A DNA stretch of 64,000 bases from CAYYBE01 sp964470345 (GCA_964470345.1 CAYYBE010000001.1:1-64000); one strand, 5' to 3'. Counted from the stretch's first letter, positions 27,334 through 35,306 are shown. Notes: generated by a model from the sequence alone, not told the origin. A program made the numbers and translations.

Positions 27334-27371
27334 GTCCCCGTAAAGACTTATAACCTTGCGGGGACCTTTTT
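27334..27371 (+). terminator. Terminator-like hairpin containing the tkt ribosome-binding site
   Basis: GTCCCCG / CGGGGAC perfect 7-bp stem, 18-base loop, then CTTTTT directly before ATG 27372. The 3' arm is the only purine-rich ribosome site (GGGGA) for the next gene. It can end the upstream transcript and also hide the tkt start. Confidence 0.6.
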
Positions 27372-29246
27372 ATGGCAACAGACCTTTCTTTTCTATCCTA
27401 TAAAGCGTATCAATTACGTCGTTTGAGTATCCAAGCAACTTCAAGGGCTGGCTCAGGCCATCCAACTTCCTGTTTGTCAGCAGCGGACATGGTTGCAGCG
27501 CTCTTTTTTTATGCGTTGCATTATGACCCTTGCCATCCTGACCATCCATCAAATGATCGTTTTATACTTTCCAAAGGTCATGCAGCCCCTCTGCTCTATG
27601 CAGCACTTACCGAAGCGGGTTTAATTACCGAAGAAGCCTTACTGCAGATGCGTACGTTTGATTCTCCCTTAGAAGGGCATCCGACTCCCCGCTGTCCCTT
27701 TGTTGAAGCAGCAACAGGTTCATTGGGGCAGGGGTTGTCGATCGGGCTTGGCTCTGCACTGCAAGCGCGTTTTGATAAAAAAGAGTTGACGACCTATGTT
27801 TTGCTTGGTGATAGTGAAATGACTGAAGGGCAAGTGTGGGAAGCAGTGCAGATCGGTGCCCATTACAAACTCAGTTCGGTTATTGCGATTGTCGATTGCA
27901 ATAAATTAGGTCAAACAACAGAGACGCTCGTTGATGATCATGTCGACCGGTTGCAAGCACAATTGACCGCCTTTGGCTGGCGTGTCTTTGTGGTTGATGG
28001 TCATGATATGGCGGCGGTTGTAAACGTTCTTGATCAAGCCCGTCTACCAGCTACAACACCGACGGCCATTCTTGCCAAAACAATCAAAGGGTACGGTATA
28101 GCGCAGTGTGAGGGAAAGCAGGGTTTTCATGGACGTGCATTTCCGGAAAAAGAGCTGCCTCGCTTGCTTGAAGAGCTTGCACAGCGATTTCCGCAAGCAG
28201 CTGCATACAGTCAGAGCGTATCTCCTGCCAAAGAGTCACGTAAAGTGACCTGTTATGCTGCTACTGGAACCGGCTCAGATACTACAATTACCATGGCACC
28301 TCCAACGTTTACGCGTACGGAAAAAGTTGCGACTCGTCAGGCGTATGGACAAGCGCTTGTTGCTGTAGGTAAAGCATCGGATCAAGTTATTGTGTTAGAT
28401 GCTGAAGTAAAAAATTCGACCTACGCCGAGCTTTTCGAGAAATCGTATCCAGACCGCTTTGTTCAATGCTTTATTGCTGAGCAAAATATGGTGAGCATGG
28501 GCGTTGGCCTTGCACGTCGGGGAAAAATTCCCTTTATTTCAACATTTGGAGCATTCTTTACTCGCTCGTTTGACCAGGTACGTATGGCGGCCATCGGAGG
28601 TATGCCGTTACGGCTTGTTGGTTCACATTCTGGCGTTTCTATCGGGCAGGATGGCCCCTCACAGATGGGGTTGGAAGATATTGCAATGATGCGGACATTA
28701 CCTGGCTCAATTGTGCTTTCGCCCTCAGATGCTGTCAGTGCCTATAAGCTGGTAGGTTTAATGGCAAACTACCGCGATGGGGTGAGTTATATGCGCACGG
28801 CCCGTGGTGCGACTCCCGTCTTATATGAAAATGATGAAGAATTTGCGATAGGCGGCATGAAGATATTGCGGCAGCATGAATATGACCAAGCATGTATTGT
28901 TGCAACAGGAGTGACCGTTTTTGAGGCCCTAGAGGCGAACTCCCGCCTTGAGGCAGAGAACATTCCCTGTACGGTCATCGACTGTTACTCAATAAAACCA
29001 CTCGATGTTGACTGTTTGGTTCAATACGCTTCACTCTCGGGGAATAAGCTGGTTGTGGTTGAAGACCACTATCGCGCTGGTGGACTTGGTGAGGCAGTTA
29101 CTGCCGCGCTTATTAACCATGATATTACGGTTGAATCTTTGGCGGTCGACAAGCTTCCCCGCTCGGGAACGCCTGAAGAGCTTCGCCGTTACGAAGGTAT
29201 CGACGCCGCTGCGATTGTCCAGGCAGTGAAGAAGTTGGTTTTATAA
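27372..29246 (+). CDS. tkt: Transketolase, short animal-type
   Basis: TPP enzyme of the pentose phosphate pathway, 624 residues. SIQATSRAGSGHPTSCLSAA opens the pyrophosphate domain, then DRFILSKGHAAPLLYA, GSLGQGLSIGLG and the TPP/Mg motif GDSEMTEG...N (VDCNKLGQT). Pyrimidine domain: FIAEQNMVSMGVGLA with the catalytic glutamate. Sequence style and length match the vertebrate/Transketolase-2 branch, not the 660-residue E. coli type. The linker near residues 280-315 is low complexity. Works with the Fsa-type enzyme at 2285 in sugar-phosphate exchange. Possible translational or transcriptional control by the hairpin at 27334-27371. Confidence 0.95.
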   Translation: MATDLSFLSYKAYQLRRLSIQATSRAGSGHPTSCLSAADMVAALFFYALHYDPCHPDHPSNDRFILSKGHAAPLLYAALTEAGLITEEALLQMRTFDSPLEGHPTPRCPFVEAATGSLGQGLSIGLGSALQARFDKKELTTYVLLGDSEMTEGQVWEAVQIGAHYKLSSVIAIVDCNKLGQTTETLVDDHVDRLQAQLTAFGWRVFVVDGHDMAAVVNVLDQARLPATTPTAILAKTIKGYGIAQCEGKQGFHGRAFPEKELPRLLEELAQRFPQAAAYSQSVSPAKESRKVTCYAATGTGSDTTITMAPPTFTRTEKVATRQAYGQALVAVGKASDQVIVLDAEVKNSTYAELFEKSYPDRFVQCFIAEQNMVSMGVGLARRGKIPFISTFGAFFTRSFDQVRMAAIGGMPLRLVGSHSGVSIGQDGPSQMGLEDIAMMRTLPGSIVLSPSDAVSAYKLVGLMANYRDGVSYMRTARGATPVLYENDEEFAIGGMKILRQHEYDQACIVATGVTVFEALEANSRLEAENIPCTVIDCYSIKPLDVDCLVQYASLSGNKLVVVEDHYRAGGLGEAVTAALINHDITVESLAVDKLPRSGTPEELRRYEGIDAAAIVQAVKKLVL

Positions 29247-29299
29247 CGTTGCCCTGTTGTTTATTCGCAGAGCTTTTTCTAAGAGCTACGCGTAAATTA

Positions 29300-29340
29300 A
29301 GACAGCCCTACATGGCCAGTTACGGCTTGTAGGGCTGTCT
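29300..29340. terminator. Long intergenic hairpin after tkt
   Basis: AGACAGCCCTAC / GTAGGGCTGTCT perfect 12-bp stem; the 17-base loop can add GCC/GGC. No U-run on either side, so either a factor-assisted terminator or an mRNA-end stabiliser shared by tkt and the convergent peptide gene. Confidence 0.55.
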
Positions 29341-29361
29341 ATTTATAGAGAGTTTGTTTTC

Positions 29362-29493
29362 TTATCTGCGTGAGCAGCTACCATTTTTGCAACGGTTATC
29401 GCTATCGCAGCTTCCATTTTCGCAGCGTGCAGCTGCTTGAACAGCGGCGAGTGTTACGAGAGCGGTAAGGACAAGTGATTTAAAGTTTAACAT
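29362..29493 (-). CDS. 43-residue exported cysteine peptide
   Basis: ATG 29493 with AAGGGA nine bases upstream. Signal peptide MLNFKSLVLTALVTLAAVQA is a variant of the leader of the four genes that precede it on this strand. The predicted mature peptide is about 22 residues and built as two repeats: ARCENGSCDSD and NRCKNGSCSRR. The two C-x-N-G-S-C units could form disulfides or bind a metal. No family recognised. It is the last and shortest member of the minus-strand island. Confidence 0.7.
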   Translation of the reverse strand: MLNFKSLVLTALVTLAAVQAAARCENGSCDSDNRCKNGSCSRR

Positions 29494-29512
29494 GGTGTAT
29501 CCCTTTTCGTTG

Positions 29513-30328
29513 TTACTTGGTTTTTGAGTTTGGAGATAGTTTCATTGCCGTTGCGATCACAGGTGATGCGAGTAGGGCGATGCTTTCTTGGAGCTTGATA
29601 AATGACGCTGTTCTTGGGAACTTGTGTCCAGGTACGTCTTTGGCAATTTCTGCCCAGAATGCTTCGTCTTTGAGCCACGTATGTGCAGCTTTACCGAATT
29701 GCATGAAGAGTGCTTTGTTTTTAACAGGGAAATCAAATACGAGGTTGATGAACGTTATGAGCATTGGCTTGGCTGATTCAACTTGTACGAAAAATTCCTG
29801 TGCTTTCGCCATCGCAGCTTTGTTTGGAAGCGTGATAGCGCCCTGAGCAGCTTGTTCATGCATGTGTTTTGCTATTGCCTTAAAATACTTGTCTGGTTCG
29901 GCTATAAGCTTATGGATGAGGATGTTGAGGTGAGGAGCTGTTTTCGTCGTGAATACTGTATCTACAAGGCCGTGGAAATCGAATGCTTTTTGTAAGCAGT
30001 TATCCAAAGCTTTTCGCGTTTCTGGATTAGCAAAAATATCTTTTGATGCTGTCTTGAGTGTTTTAGCAATTTGATTTTCGAGGTTGTATGCAGCGTCGAC
30101 AAAATCAAAAACTTTTTGTTTTGTATTTTGCAGAGCCTTGGCGTCTACAAGGACGTTCTCGTATTCGTGTAATAACGCGTCAGCATTTTTGTGGGCATAC
30201 TCAAGAAAGTCTTGAGCTTCTTTATCGTGTCCCCAAAAGAGTAAACCGCAACAACCTTTGCAGGCTTGGATGTTTGCTGTCAGCCCAAGCGTGGCGACGG
30301 TGGTGAGGAGAAGCGTCTTGAAGTTCAT
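29513..30328 (-). CDS. Exported helical protein, leader-sharing family (member A)
   Basis: 271 residues. Leader MNFKTLLLTTVATLGLTANIQA with AAAGGAAAC before ATG 30328; mature start CKGCCGLLFW is Cys-rich. The mature chain is alpha-helical. Three landmarks recur in other members: EYAHKNADALLHEYE near residue 45, PHLNILIHKL near 140, and WLKDEAFWAEI near 225. No known domain recognised. It stands 19 bases after member B, so the set 29362-32810 is probably one operon. Role unknown; exported, duplicated and diverging proteins of this kind are often host- or phage-facing. Confidence 0.8.
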   Translation of the reverse strand: MNFKTLLLTTVATLGLTANIQACKGCCGLLFWGHDKEAQDFLEYAHKNADALLHEYENVLVDAKALQNTKQKVFDFVDAAYNLENQIAKTLKTASKDIFANPETRKALDNCLQKAFDFHGLVDTVFTTKTAPHLNILIHKLIAEPDKYFKAIAKHMHEQAAQGAITLPNKAAMAKAQEFFVQVESAKPMLITFINLVFDFPVKNKALFMQFGKAAHTWLKDEAFWAEIAKDVPGHKFPRTASFIKLQESIALLASPVIATAMKLSPNSKTK

Positions 30329-30349
30329 TCTGTTTCCTTTCTCGATACT

Positions 30350-31237
30350 TTAATAATTGATCAAACTTACTTCAATTTTCCCTGTATACATAAGCTCTTC
30401 ATGCTGGTAGTGGAGCGAGCGAGCTTTTTCGTCCGTCAGTTTCATGGTTTTCCAAAATGCAACCATTAAGGTTTGGACGGCTTCTTGGAGTTTGACTAAA
30501 GAGTCTGTTGTTGGAAATTCATTGCGCGTATTGCTGTGTCCAGCCCAGAGAGCTTCATCTTTTAAGACGGCATGCAGAGCTCGACCAAGTTGTAAACAGA
30601 GTTCTTTGTTGCGTGCGGGGAATTCACACAAGATGTCTGCAGCTGCAAGAAGTCCGGGGTTACGATCTTTGTCGTTGAATTCGAGAAGCTTAGCCTTTAT
30701 TTCAGGTGAAAGCGTCATGAGTTTTGCTTGGTACGGCAGTATTTCATGGGACATGTATTGAGGAGCTATTTTGCTCTGAATGAATGGGATGACAAAAATT
30801 TGAGCACCATCGTGAGCGAGCTTATTGAGGCAAGGGGCTATTTTCTGAGGGAAAAGAGCATCGGCAAATCCGTGAGCATCGGTCCATTTTTGTACCAAAT
30901 TATCAAAGAGTTTTTGATTTTCAATGAATAGCTTATCTGTTGTTGTGCATTTTGATTGGGTGATCTGTTCTTCGAGATTGAATAAGGCATTTAAAATGCC
31001 GTGTGCTTTTTCTTTTGCACGTACGATTGTTTGTGGATCATTAATAACCCGCTCATACTCCTGTAAAAGAATATCAGCGTTTTCCCGTGCGTATTTGATG
31101 GTATCTTCAACTACCAATGAACACATATTTGCGGGTGTATTTGGACTGAGAGCGTGACAAATTGGGCAGCCTTCGACGTTTGCAGCCAATCCCAGTGTGG
31201 CGACGGTGGTGAGGAGAAGTGTCTTGAAGTTGAACAT
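30350..31237 (-). CDS. Exported helical protein, leader-sharing family (member B)
   Basis: 295 residues. Leader MFNFKTLLLTTVATLGLAAN, CAGGAG upstream of ATG 31237. Mature start has CPICHALSP, a CxxC pair. Landmarks: KYARENADILLQEYERV, PCLNKLAHDG and AVLKDEALWAG, aligned with members A and the outlying 33055-34080 gene. The region between the second and third landmark is longer than in A and unrelated in detail. The C-terminal tail (about 40 residues after the shared part) is unique. Confidence 0.8.
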   Translation of the reverse strand: MFNFKTLLLTTVATLGLAANVEGCPICHALSPNTPANMCSLVVEDTIKYARENADILLQEYERVINDPQTIVRAKEKAHGILNALFNLEEQITQSKCTTTDKLFIENQKLFDNLVQKWTDAHGFADALFPQKIAPCLNKLAHDGAQIFVIPFIQSKIAPQYMSHEILPYQAKLMTLSPEIKAKLLEFNDKDRNPGLLAAADILCEFPARNKELCLQLGRALHAVLKDEALWAGHSNTRNEFPTTDSLVKLQEAVQTLMVAFWKTMKLTDEKARSLHYQHEELMYTGKIEVSLINY

Positions 31238-31285
31238 GTGCTGTGACTCCTGGTTGTTATTATTGATTTTTATTAAACACTGCAG

Positions 31286-31753
31286 TTATTTGTTTTTTGC
31301 TGATTTTACCATAAAGGTGCAACCATCGCGCATTATCTTGTGAAAAAGGGTATTAAGGTAAGGATAGCTTGGTGCAGGGAATGTTGAATCAACTAATTCG
31401 TTCATGTCTCTAATGATGAAAATAAGAGTTTCTACTGCTTCTTGAGCGTCGTGTGTTGTAATACGAGATTCTGCTAAAAGTGACGTGAGGCGGGACGCCT
31501 TTTTTGCGCAATCAGCTGTGAATATCTCTGTTTTGTTGCCAAAATCCTGAAGAACTGAAGTTTGAGCCGCTTTGTGAAACTCTTCCCCTAGAATTTTAGC
31601 ATTATCTTTGGCGTATGCGACCGTATCATTACTTGCAAAACTAATGGCTGATCGCAAATCAGATAAGTAGCGACAGTTTTTGCACGCTTGGATGTTTATG
31701 GCCAGCCCGAGGGCGGCGATGGCGGTGAGGAGAAGTGTCTTGAAGTTGAACAT
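31286..31753 (-). CDS. Exported helical protein, leader-sharing family (member C, short)
   Basis: 155 residues from ATG 31753 (AGGAG upstream); the frame to 31888 reads through the intergenic leader and is not used. Leader MFNFKTLLLTAIAALGLAIN, mature start CKNCRYLSD. It keeps the first landmark (AYAKDNAKILGEEFHKA) and the second (YPYLNTLFHKIMRDG), then stops; the KDEA part found in A, B and E is missing. It is thus a C-terminally truncated paralogue, either a functional short form or a decaying copy. No frameshifted remainder is seen in the 33 bases to the next landmark gene. Confidence 0.76.
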   Translation of the reverse strand: MFNFKTLLLTAIAALGLAINIQACKNCRYLSDLRSAISFASNDTVAYAKDNAKILGEEFHKAAQTSVLQDFGNKTEIFTADCAKKASRLTSLLAESRITTHDAQEAVETLIFIIRDMNELVDSTFPAPSYPYLNTLFHKIMRDGCTFMVKSAKNK

Positions 31754-31793
31754 GGTGTGTGACTCCTGGTTGTTATGGTTGCGAGCTAACTTG

Positions 31794-32810
31794 TTACTTT
31801 GAATGATTCCATTTTTCGAAATTATTGACAGGCGGGTTGAGGCGATTTCGGTCATAAATCTCTTGTTCTTGTCTTTCGAATTCTTCAAGAGCTTTGCGTT
31901 CTTTTTCGAGTGTTTGATTCAAGGTACTGGAATAAACGTGGGCTATTTTTTTAAAATTCTTAACCGAACTGAGAGAAGAAGTTTCTAGCGTTTGTCCGAG
32001 TACCCCGATGAATCCTAGGTACGTATTTTTTGGCAGGCAACAGAGACATACACCTTGGGGAGTCTCTAGCACTTCTGCAAGATCTTCGAGGAATTCTACG
32101 TAGGCACCATTTTGAAGAGGCTGTGCAAGTGATAGTTGTTTATAAACTTCGTCGAAGAAGATGTTATCCTTCATAACGGTGGCAAATGCTCGAACGAGTT
32201 CTTTCAGAAGCTCTGTATGTGTTTTATGGAAACGTAGGATCTTGACGGCGAGATCTGCGTTTGCGGGTAGTATTTTTTCTTTAAGAAGGATCATGCTTTC
32301 TAAGCTGGAAAGGTCGGAGTAAAGCGTGAGAGAAGTTGGACCAGGGATTTGTTGAATAAATTTTCCCAAAATATCATTGAAAACAGATGAGCAGAACGGT
32401 GCGCTTTTTGCTGGGAACAGTATTTTGATGGCCCTAGAGAGCGATGTAGTAGACTCCTGACGTATTTTAACAAAAAGCTTTTGTGCTTCGTCTAGCAATG
32501 ATTTAGCTTCGTCTTCTGTTTGGCAAGTAAAATTTGCGGCGATTTGTTTTTCTTTAATTGTGTTAAGGAAGTCTTTCCAGAGAATAATCTGGTCTTCGAG
32601 AATCTGAAATGCTTCATCTTTGTCGAGAGCCTGAATCAATTCTTGAGCGATTTCTTGACTATGTGCTCTAAGGTATTCGATTTTTTCTTTAGTGATAGGA
32701 TTAAAGCGGTCAGAAATGAAAGGACCAAGATTTTTGGGATGAACCTGGACATTTGCTGTCAGCCCGAGTGTGGCGACGGTGGTGAGGAGAAGTGTCTTGA
32801 AGTTAAACAT
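31794..32810 (-). CDS. Exported helical protein, leader-sharing family (member D)
   Basis: 338 residues from ATG 32810 (the longer frame to 32921 has no ribosome site and includes the repeated leader region). Leader MFNFKTLLLTTVATLGLTAN followed by VQVHPKN, without the Cys pair of A-C. Landmarks are weaker: EYLRAHSQEIAQELIQAL, a SAPFCSSVFNDIL block in place of the LN motif, and TVMKDNIFFDEV for KDEA. A late CLCCLPKN cluster is unique. The C-terminus is strongly charged and coiled-coil-like (LEKERKALEEFERQEQEIYD). First gene of the leader-sharing set. Confidence 0.78.
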   Translation of the reverse strand: MFNFKTLLLTTVATLGLTANVQVHPKNLGPFISDRFNPITKEKIEYLRAHSQEIAQELIQALDKDEAFQILEDQIILWKDFLNTIKEKQIAANFTCQTEDEAKSLLDEAQKLFVKIRQESTTSLSRAIKILFPAKSAPFCSSVFNDILGKFIQQIPGPTSLTLYSDLSSLESMILLKEKILPANADLAVKILRFHKTHTELLKELVRAFATVMKDNIFFDEVYKQLSLAQPLQNGAYVEFLEDLAEVLETPQGVCLCCLPKNTYLGFIGVLGQTLETSSLSSVKNFKKIAHVYSSTLNQTLEKERKALEEFERQEQEIYDRNRLNPPVNNFEKWNHSK

Positions 32811-32985
32811 GCTGTGTGATTCCTGGTTGTAATAACTGGTACTGCTCATACTATGTTTAGGATGCCTCTGGCCGAAGGGGATGTCAACTTTTCCATGATA
32901 GCAAAAACAAATAAAGCTCATGTATCGGTATTAATCGCCATTTAATTTGCCAGCTGAAACAATTGTAAGTCGTGAGCAACGAAAA

Positions 32986-33014
32986 GGGCCTCAGACTGAA
33001 AAGGTCTAAGGCCC
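32986..33014 (-). terminator. Terminator of the 33055-34080 gene
   Basis: GGGCCT...AGGCCC with an inner AGAC...GTCT stem; on the minus strand followed by TTTTC. Confidence 0.78.
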
Positions 33015-33054
33015 AATACTTATATCGATTATAGTTTGAGTGAGGTCCCGAAGC

Positions 33055-34080
33055 TTACTTTACCGCTCGTTTTGCTACAAAGAGATCGAAGATCAACTGT
33101 TGGAGCTTGATGATGCTTGCCGTAAGTTTTTCCTGCTCAGGGATAATTAATGCGGTGACAGCTTGAGTGTGGGCGATATAGGCTTGGCGTAATTGTTCAA
33201 GCGCTGCAGAGTTGATTGATTCTGGCTCAAGAGCCATTGAAATGAGCGCATCACAGAATTTCTCTTCACCAGATGTTCGTTGGCTCTGGTCGATCTTAGC
33301 AATGAGCGTATTATAGAGTGCTTCGTCTTTCAACACAGCATTAAGGGCTTCGATCATCTTCTTGCTTTGCTCTTTGCAGGCAAGTGCAGCATTGCTGGCT
33401 TGGGAGATGAGATGATTGATAGAAGCGATAATTTCATGCAGAACAGCGACCGCACGTGCTTTTTCCTGAATGGTAAGTTGCTTCATTGGTTGGGTAAAGT
33501 ATTGTGAGCCGTTTTCTTTAGCCATGAGCCAAAGGTCGGCGGCCAACTTATGGAGCGCTGCAAGGCTTACTTGAGATGCTTGGTTCATTAGCGGGCATTG
33601 TTCGACTGGGTAAGCGCTCATGCTTGCCGTTTCTAAAAATTGCACGCGTTTGGAAAGTTCTTGAAGCAGGGCTTTAGTTTTAGGATTTTTTAAGGCTGTT
33701 TGCAGGTCTGGAGCTGGAAGCATAATTAAGTGTTTGCCAAAGCTTTCAACCGTAAACAAGAGATCGCTCATAGCCTTTTTGCGGGCGGGAAGCGTTTCTT
33801 GTGCGTGATCCAAATTGTATAAGAGCTCTTTGCAGATAGCGTCAGCGTTCGTGTGGGCAAAGGTCAAGGTGTCTTTGTTTATTGGCAAGAGGGTAGCAAG
33901 GTAGGGGATAGCTAATTCTTTTAGTTGGTTAAGGTCAATGCTTACGAGTGGCGTTGCGCCTGCAAGTTCTTGCTCGGTTGTTTCTGGTTCTGCAGGTTCA
34001 GGATTGGTTGCGGTTAAGGTCAAAGCTGGTGCGAAGCTGATTAATCCTGCGAGTAAGAGTGATTTGTATGTGGCAGACAT
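33055..34080 (-). CDS. Exported helical protein, distant family member E
   Basis: 341 residues. Different signal peptide (MSATYKSLLLAGLISFAPALTLTA; AAAAGGACACAG before ATG 34080) and an acidic Pro/Glu linker, but the body aligns with A and B: TFAHTNADAICKELLYNLD, LAALHKLAADLW and AVLKDEALYNTLI, in the same order and spacing. A TSGEEKFCDALISMA block parallels the segment after KDEA in A and B. It has its own terminator and lies beyond a hairpin from the gene upstream, so it is a separate unit. It supports an older origin for the family than the leader-sharing cluster. Confidence 0.78.
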   Translation of the reverse strand: MSATYKSLLLAGLISFAPALTLTATNPEPAEPETTEQELAGATPLVSIDLNQLKELAIPYLATLLPINKDTLTFAHTNADAICKELLYNLDHAQETLPARKKAMSDLLFTVESFGKHLIMLPAPDLQTALKNPKTKALLQELSKRVQFLETASMSAYPVEQCPLMNQASQVSLAALHKLAADLWLMAKENGSQYFTQPMKQLTIQEKARAVAVLHEIIASINHLISQASNAALACKEQSKKMIEALNAVLKDEALYNTLIAKIDQSQRTSGEEKFCDALISMALEPESINSAALEQLRQAYIAHTQAVTALIIPEQEKLTASIIKLQQLIFDLFVAKRAVK

Positions 34081-34098
34081 CTGTGTCCTTTTAATGGT

Positions 34099-34127
34099 TA
34101 GAGGGGTAATTGATCATTACCCCTCTA
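34099..34127. other. Intercistronic hairpin
   Basis: TAGAGGGGTAAT / ATTACCCCTCTA perfect 12-bp stem, 5-base loop, no U-run. Lies between the stop of 34171-34983 and the start of 33055-34080 on the minus strand; a processing or stability element, or a weak terminator. Confidence 0.6.
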
Positions 34128-34170
34128 GTGTAGCAAATTTATTGATTTTAGTGAGTTGAGCTTGCGAGCT

Positions 34171-34983
34171 TTAAGCGTTTTGTTTTTGTGTTGCTCCGGC
34201 AAGTTTAATCAGGGCAGCTGCTTTTGCTCTTTCGATTTGCAAAGCTTCTTCGGCCTTACGTTTTGCATCTAATTTAATGGCATAAGCATCGAATATCCCA
34301 TTGTAGGTTTTGGTTATGCCGGAGGTAAAGGCGTATGATATTCTTTGCAATTTCGTCATGAGGGCATTGATGTCTCTCGTAAGAGCTGGGTTCTGGCATG
34401 CCCCGGTTGGGCGTAAACTTGATCTATTGGTTAATTCGGTTCTTCTTTTTTCAAGCAGCTGTATATTGTCGTTAACGATAGCCTGCGCTCGCAGGAGAGG
34501 TCCTTGTTCAGCACACCAGCTGCTCAGATGGTTTTCGTCAGTTGCTCTCCAAGATTGTCCGTTAACCAACTTGGCGGATCTGCCAAATGTTACCAGTTGA
34601 CCCTGTAATAGATCGTTACTGAGAAAATCTGTAATGGCAGAATCTGAGGGGGATGCCATAAGGTTGATATTATCTGCCAGTCCATTGTTTGATTCAGCTT
34701 CTGGAAGACTGAGAGTTTGTGTTCCAATCGCAGTAAGCTCACTTCTTACCTGTTGTGCAAATTCTTGGTCTGTCAGTGGGCGAAAGTATTGATACAAGCA
34801 ATATCCAATGACTAAGACGCCAACTCCAATTCCAATGTTCTTCAAAACATTTTGTGTTGTTTGATTCATTCTAAACAATGAGGGGGCAGGTGTGGTCATG
34901 CCCATAGAAAAGTTTGCTGATGTTTCCATCATGGGCATTGCGCTGATCGTAAGCGTGAATAAAAGTGTATTGAGCAGTTTCAT
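34171..34983 (-). CDS. Exported protein with N-terminal membrane helix
   Basis: 270 residues, no family recognised. Signal peptide MKLLNTLLFTLTISAMPMME; AAGGATG before ATG 34983. A second hydrophobic segment near residues 47-70 (IGIGVGVLVIGYCLYQYF) should anchor it, leaving a soluble helical domain with RRTELTNRS and a charged C-terminal helix (KLDAKRKAEEALQIERAKAA). General layout resembles 41542-42306 (signal peptide, short linker, one membrane helix, helical domain), but I cannot align the two. A promoter at 35043-35071 reads into it. Confidence 0.75.
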   Translation of the reverse strand: MKLLNTLLFTLTISAMPMMETSANFSMGMTTPAPSLFRMNQTTQNVLKNIGIGVGVLVIGYCLYQYFRPLTDQEFAQQVRSELTAIGTQTLSLPEAESNNGLADNINLMASPSDSAITDFLSNDLLQGQLVTFGRSAKLVNGQSWRATDENHLSSWCAEQGPLLRAQAIVNDNIQLLEKRRTELTNRSSLRPTGACQNPALTRDINALMTKLQRISYAFTSGITKTYNGIFDAYAIKLDAKRKAEEALQIERAKAAALIKLAGATQKQNA

Positions 34984-35042
34984 AAAACATCCTTATTGAA
35001 AGACCTGAAAAGCTTAAGTTCTTCGTTGTTTTGGACTTTCTT

Positions 35043-35071
35043 ACTGTACCAGAGATTTGTACGACGCGCAA
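35043..35071 (-). promoter_or_regulatory. Promoter of the 34171-34983 gene
   Basis: Minus strand TTGCGC (35071-35066), 17-base spacer, TACAGT (35048-35043). Leader of about 55 bases. Confidence 0.55.
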
Positions 35072-35181
35072 AGGGCATGCTTTGAATTCAGTCTGCATTT
35101 TATTTGACGATATCACGAGTTCTAATATTGTCTTTATGGCAATAAAACGTGTGTCGACTGGAGACGGGCCTGCCCGGCGTA

Positions 35182-35226
35182 GTTTTCTTTGCCTCGGAGA
35201 GATAACCCACAGAAAACGGAGACGGG
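35182..35226. repeat. Dispersed repeat, copy B (interrupted by the IS)
   Basis: GTTTTCT (35182-35188) pairs with AGAAAAC (35211-35217) around TCGGAGAGATAACCCAC; ends in GACGGG, where the IS is inserted. The sequence GGAGACGGG also occurs once more at 35159-35167, next to CGGGCCTGCCCG. The stretch 34984-35226 has no credible gene. Confidence 0.6.
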
Positions 35227-35268
35227 TGTTCTGGACCAGATACATATGAGACTAAATTGATGTAAAAT

Positions 35269-35306
35269 AAAAGCCTCCCAAAACGACGAAGCATTAGGAG
35301 GCTTTT
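35269..35306 (+). promoter_or_regulatory. Hairpin hiding the transposase ribosome-binding site
   Basis: AAAAGCCTCC (35269-35278) and GGAGGCTTTT (35297-35306), perfect 10-bp stem, 18-base loop. The 3' arm holds the GGAGG Shine-Dalgarno and abuts ATG 35307. Read-through transcripts from outside would fold and block translation, as known for IS10 and IS50. Confidence 0.75.

Larger units (their letters stand above)
30290..32830 (-). repeat. Conserved leader/5'UTR repeated at four genes
   Basis: Four nearly identical copies: 30290-30328, 31195-31260, 31711-31776 and 32768-32830. On the plus strand each reads GTGGCGACGGTGGTGAGGAG then AAGTGTCTTGAAGTT and CAT; three copies continue upstream of the start codon with GTGACTCCTGGTTGT. 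DNA identity is far higher here than in the mature coding parts. Confidence 0.85.

Noticed and set aside
29300..34127. CRISPR-like impression from repeated blocks in 29-34 kb
   Set aside because: The repeats are gene leaders about 500-1000 bases apart with coding sequence between, not short repeats with unique spacers.
35031..35249. 72-codon plus frame crossing repeat copy B into the IS end
   Set aside because: No ribosome site; runs across the IS boundary, so it cannot be an old gene.
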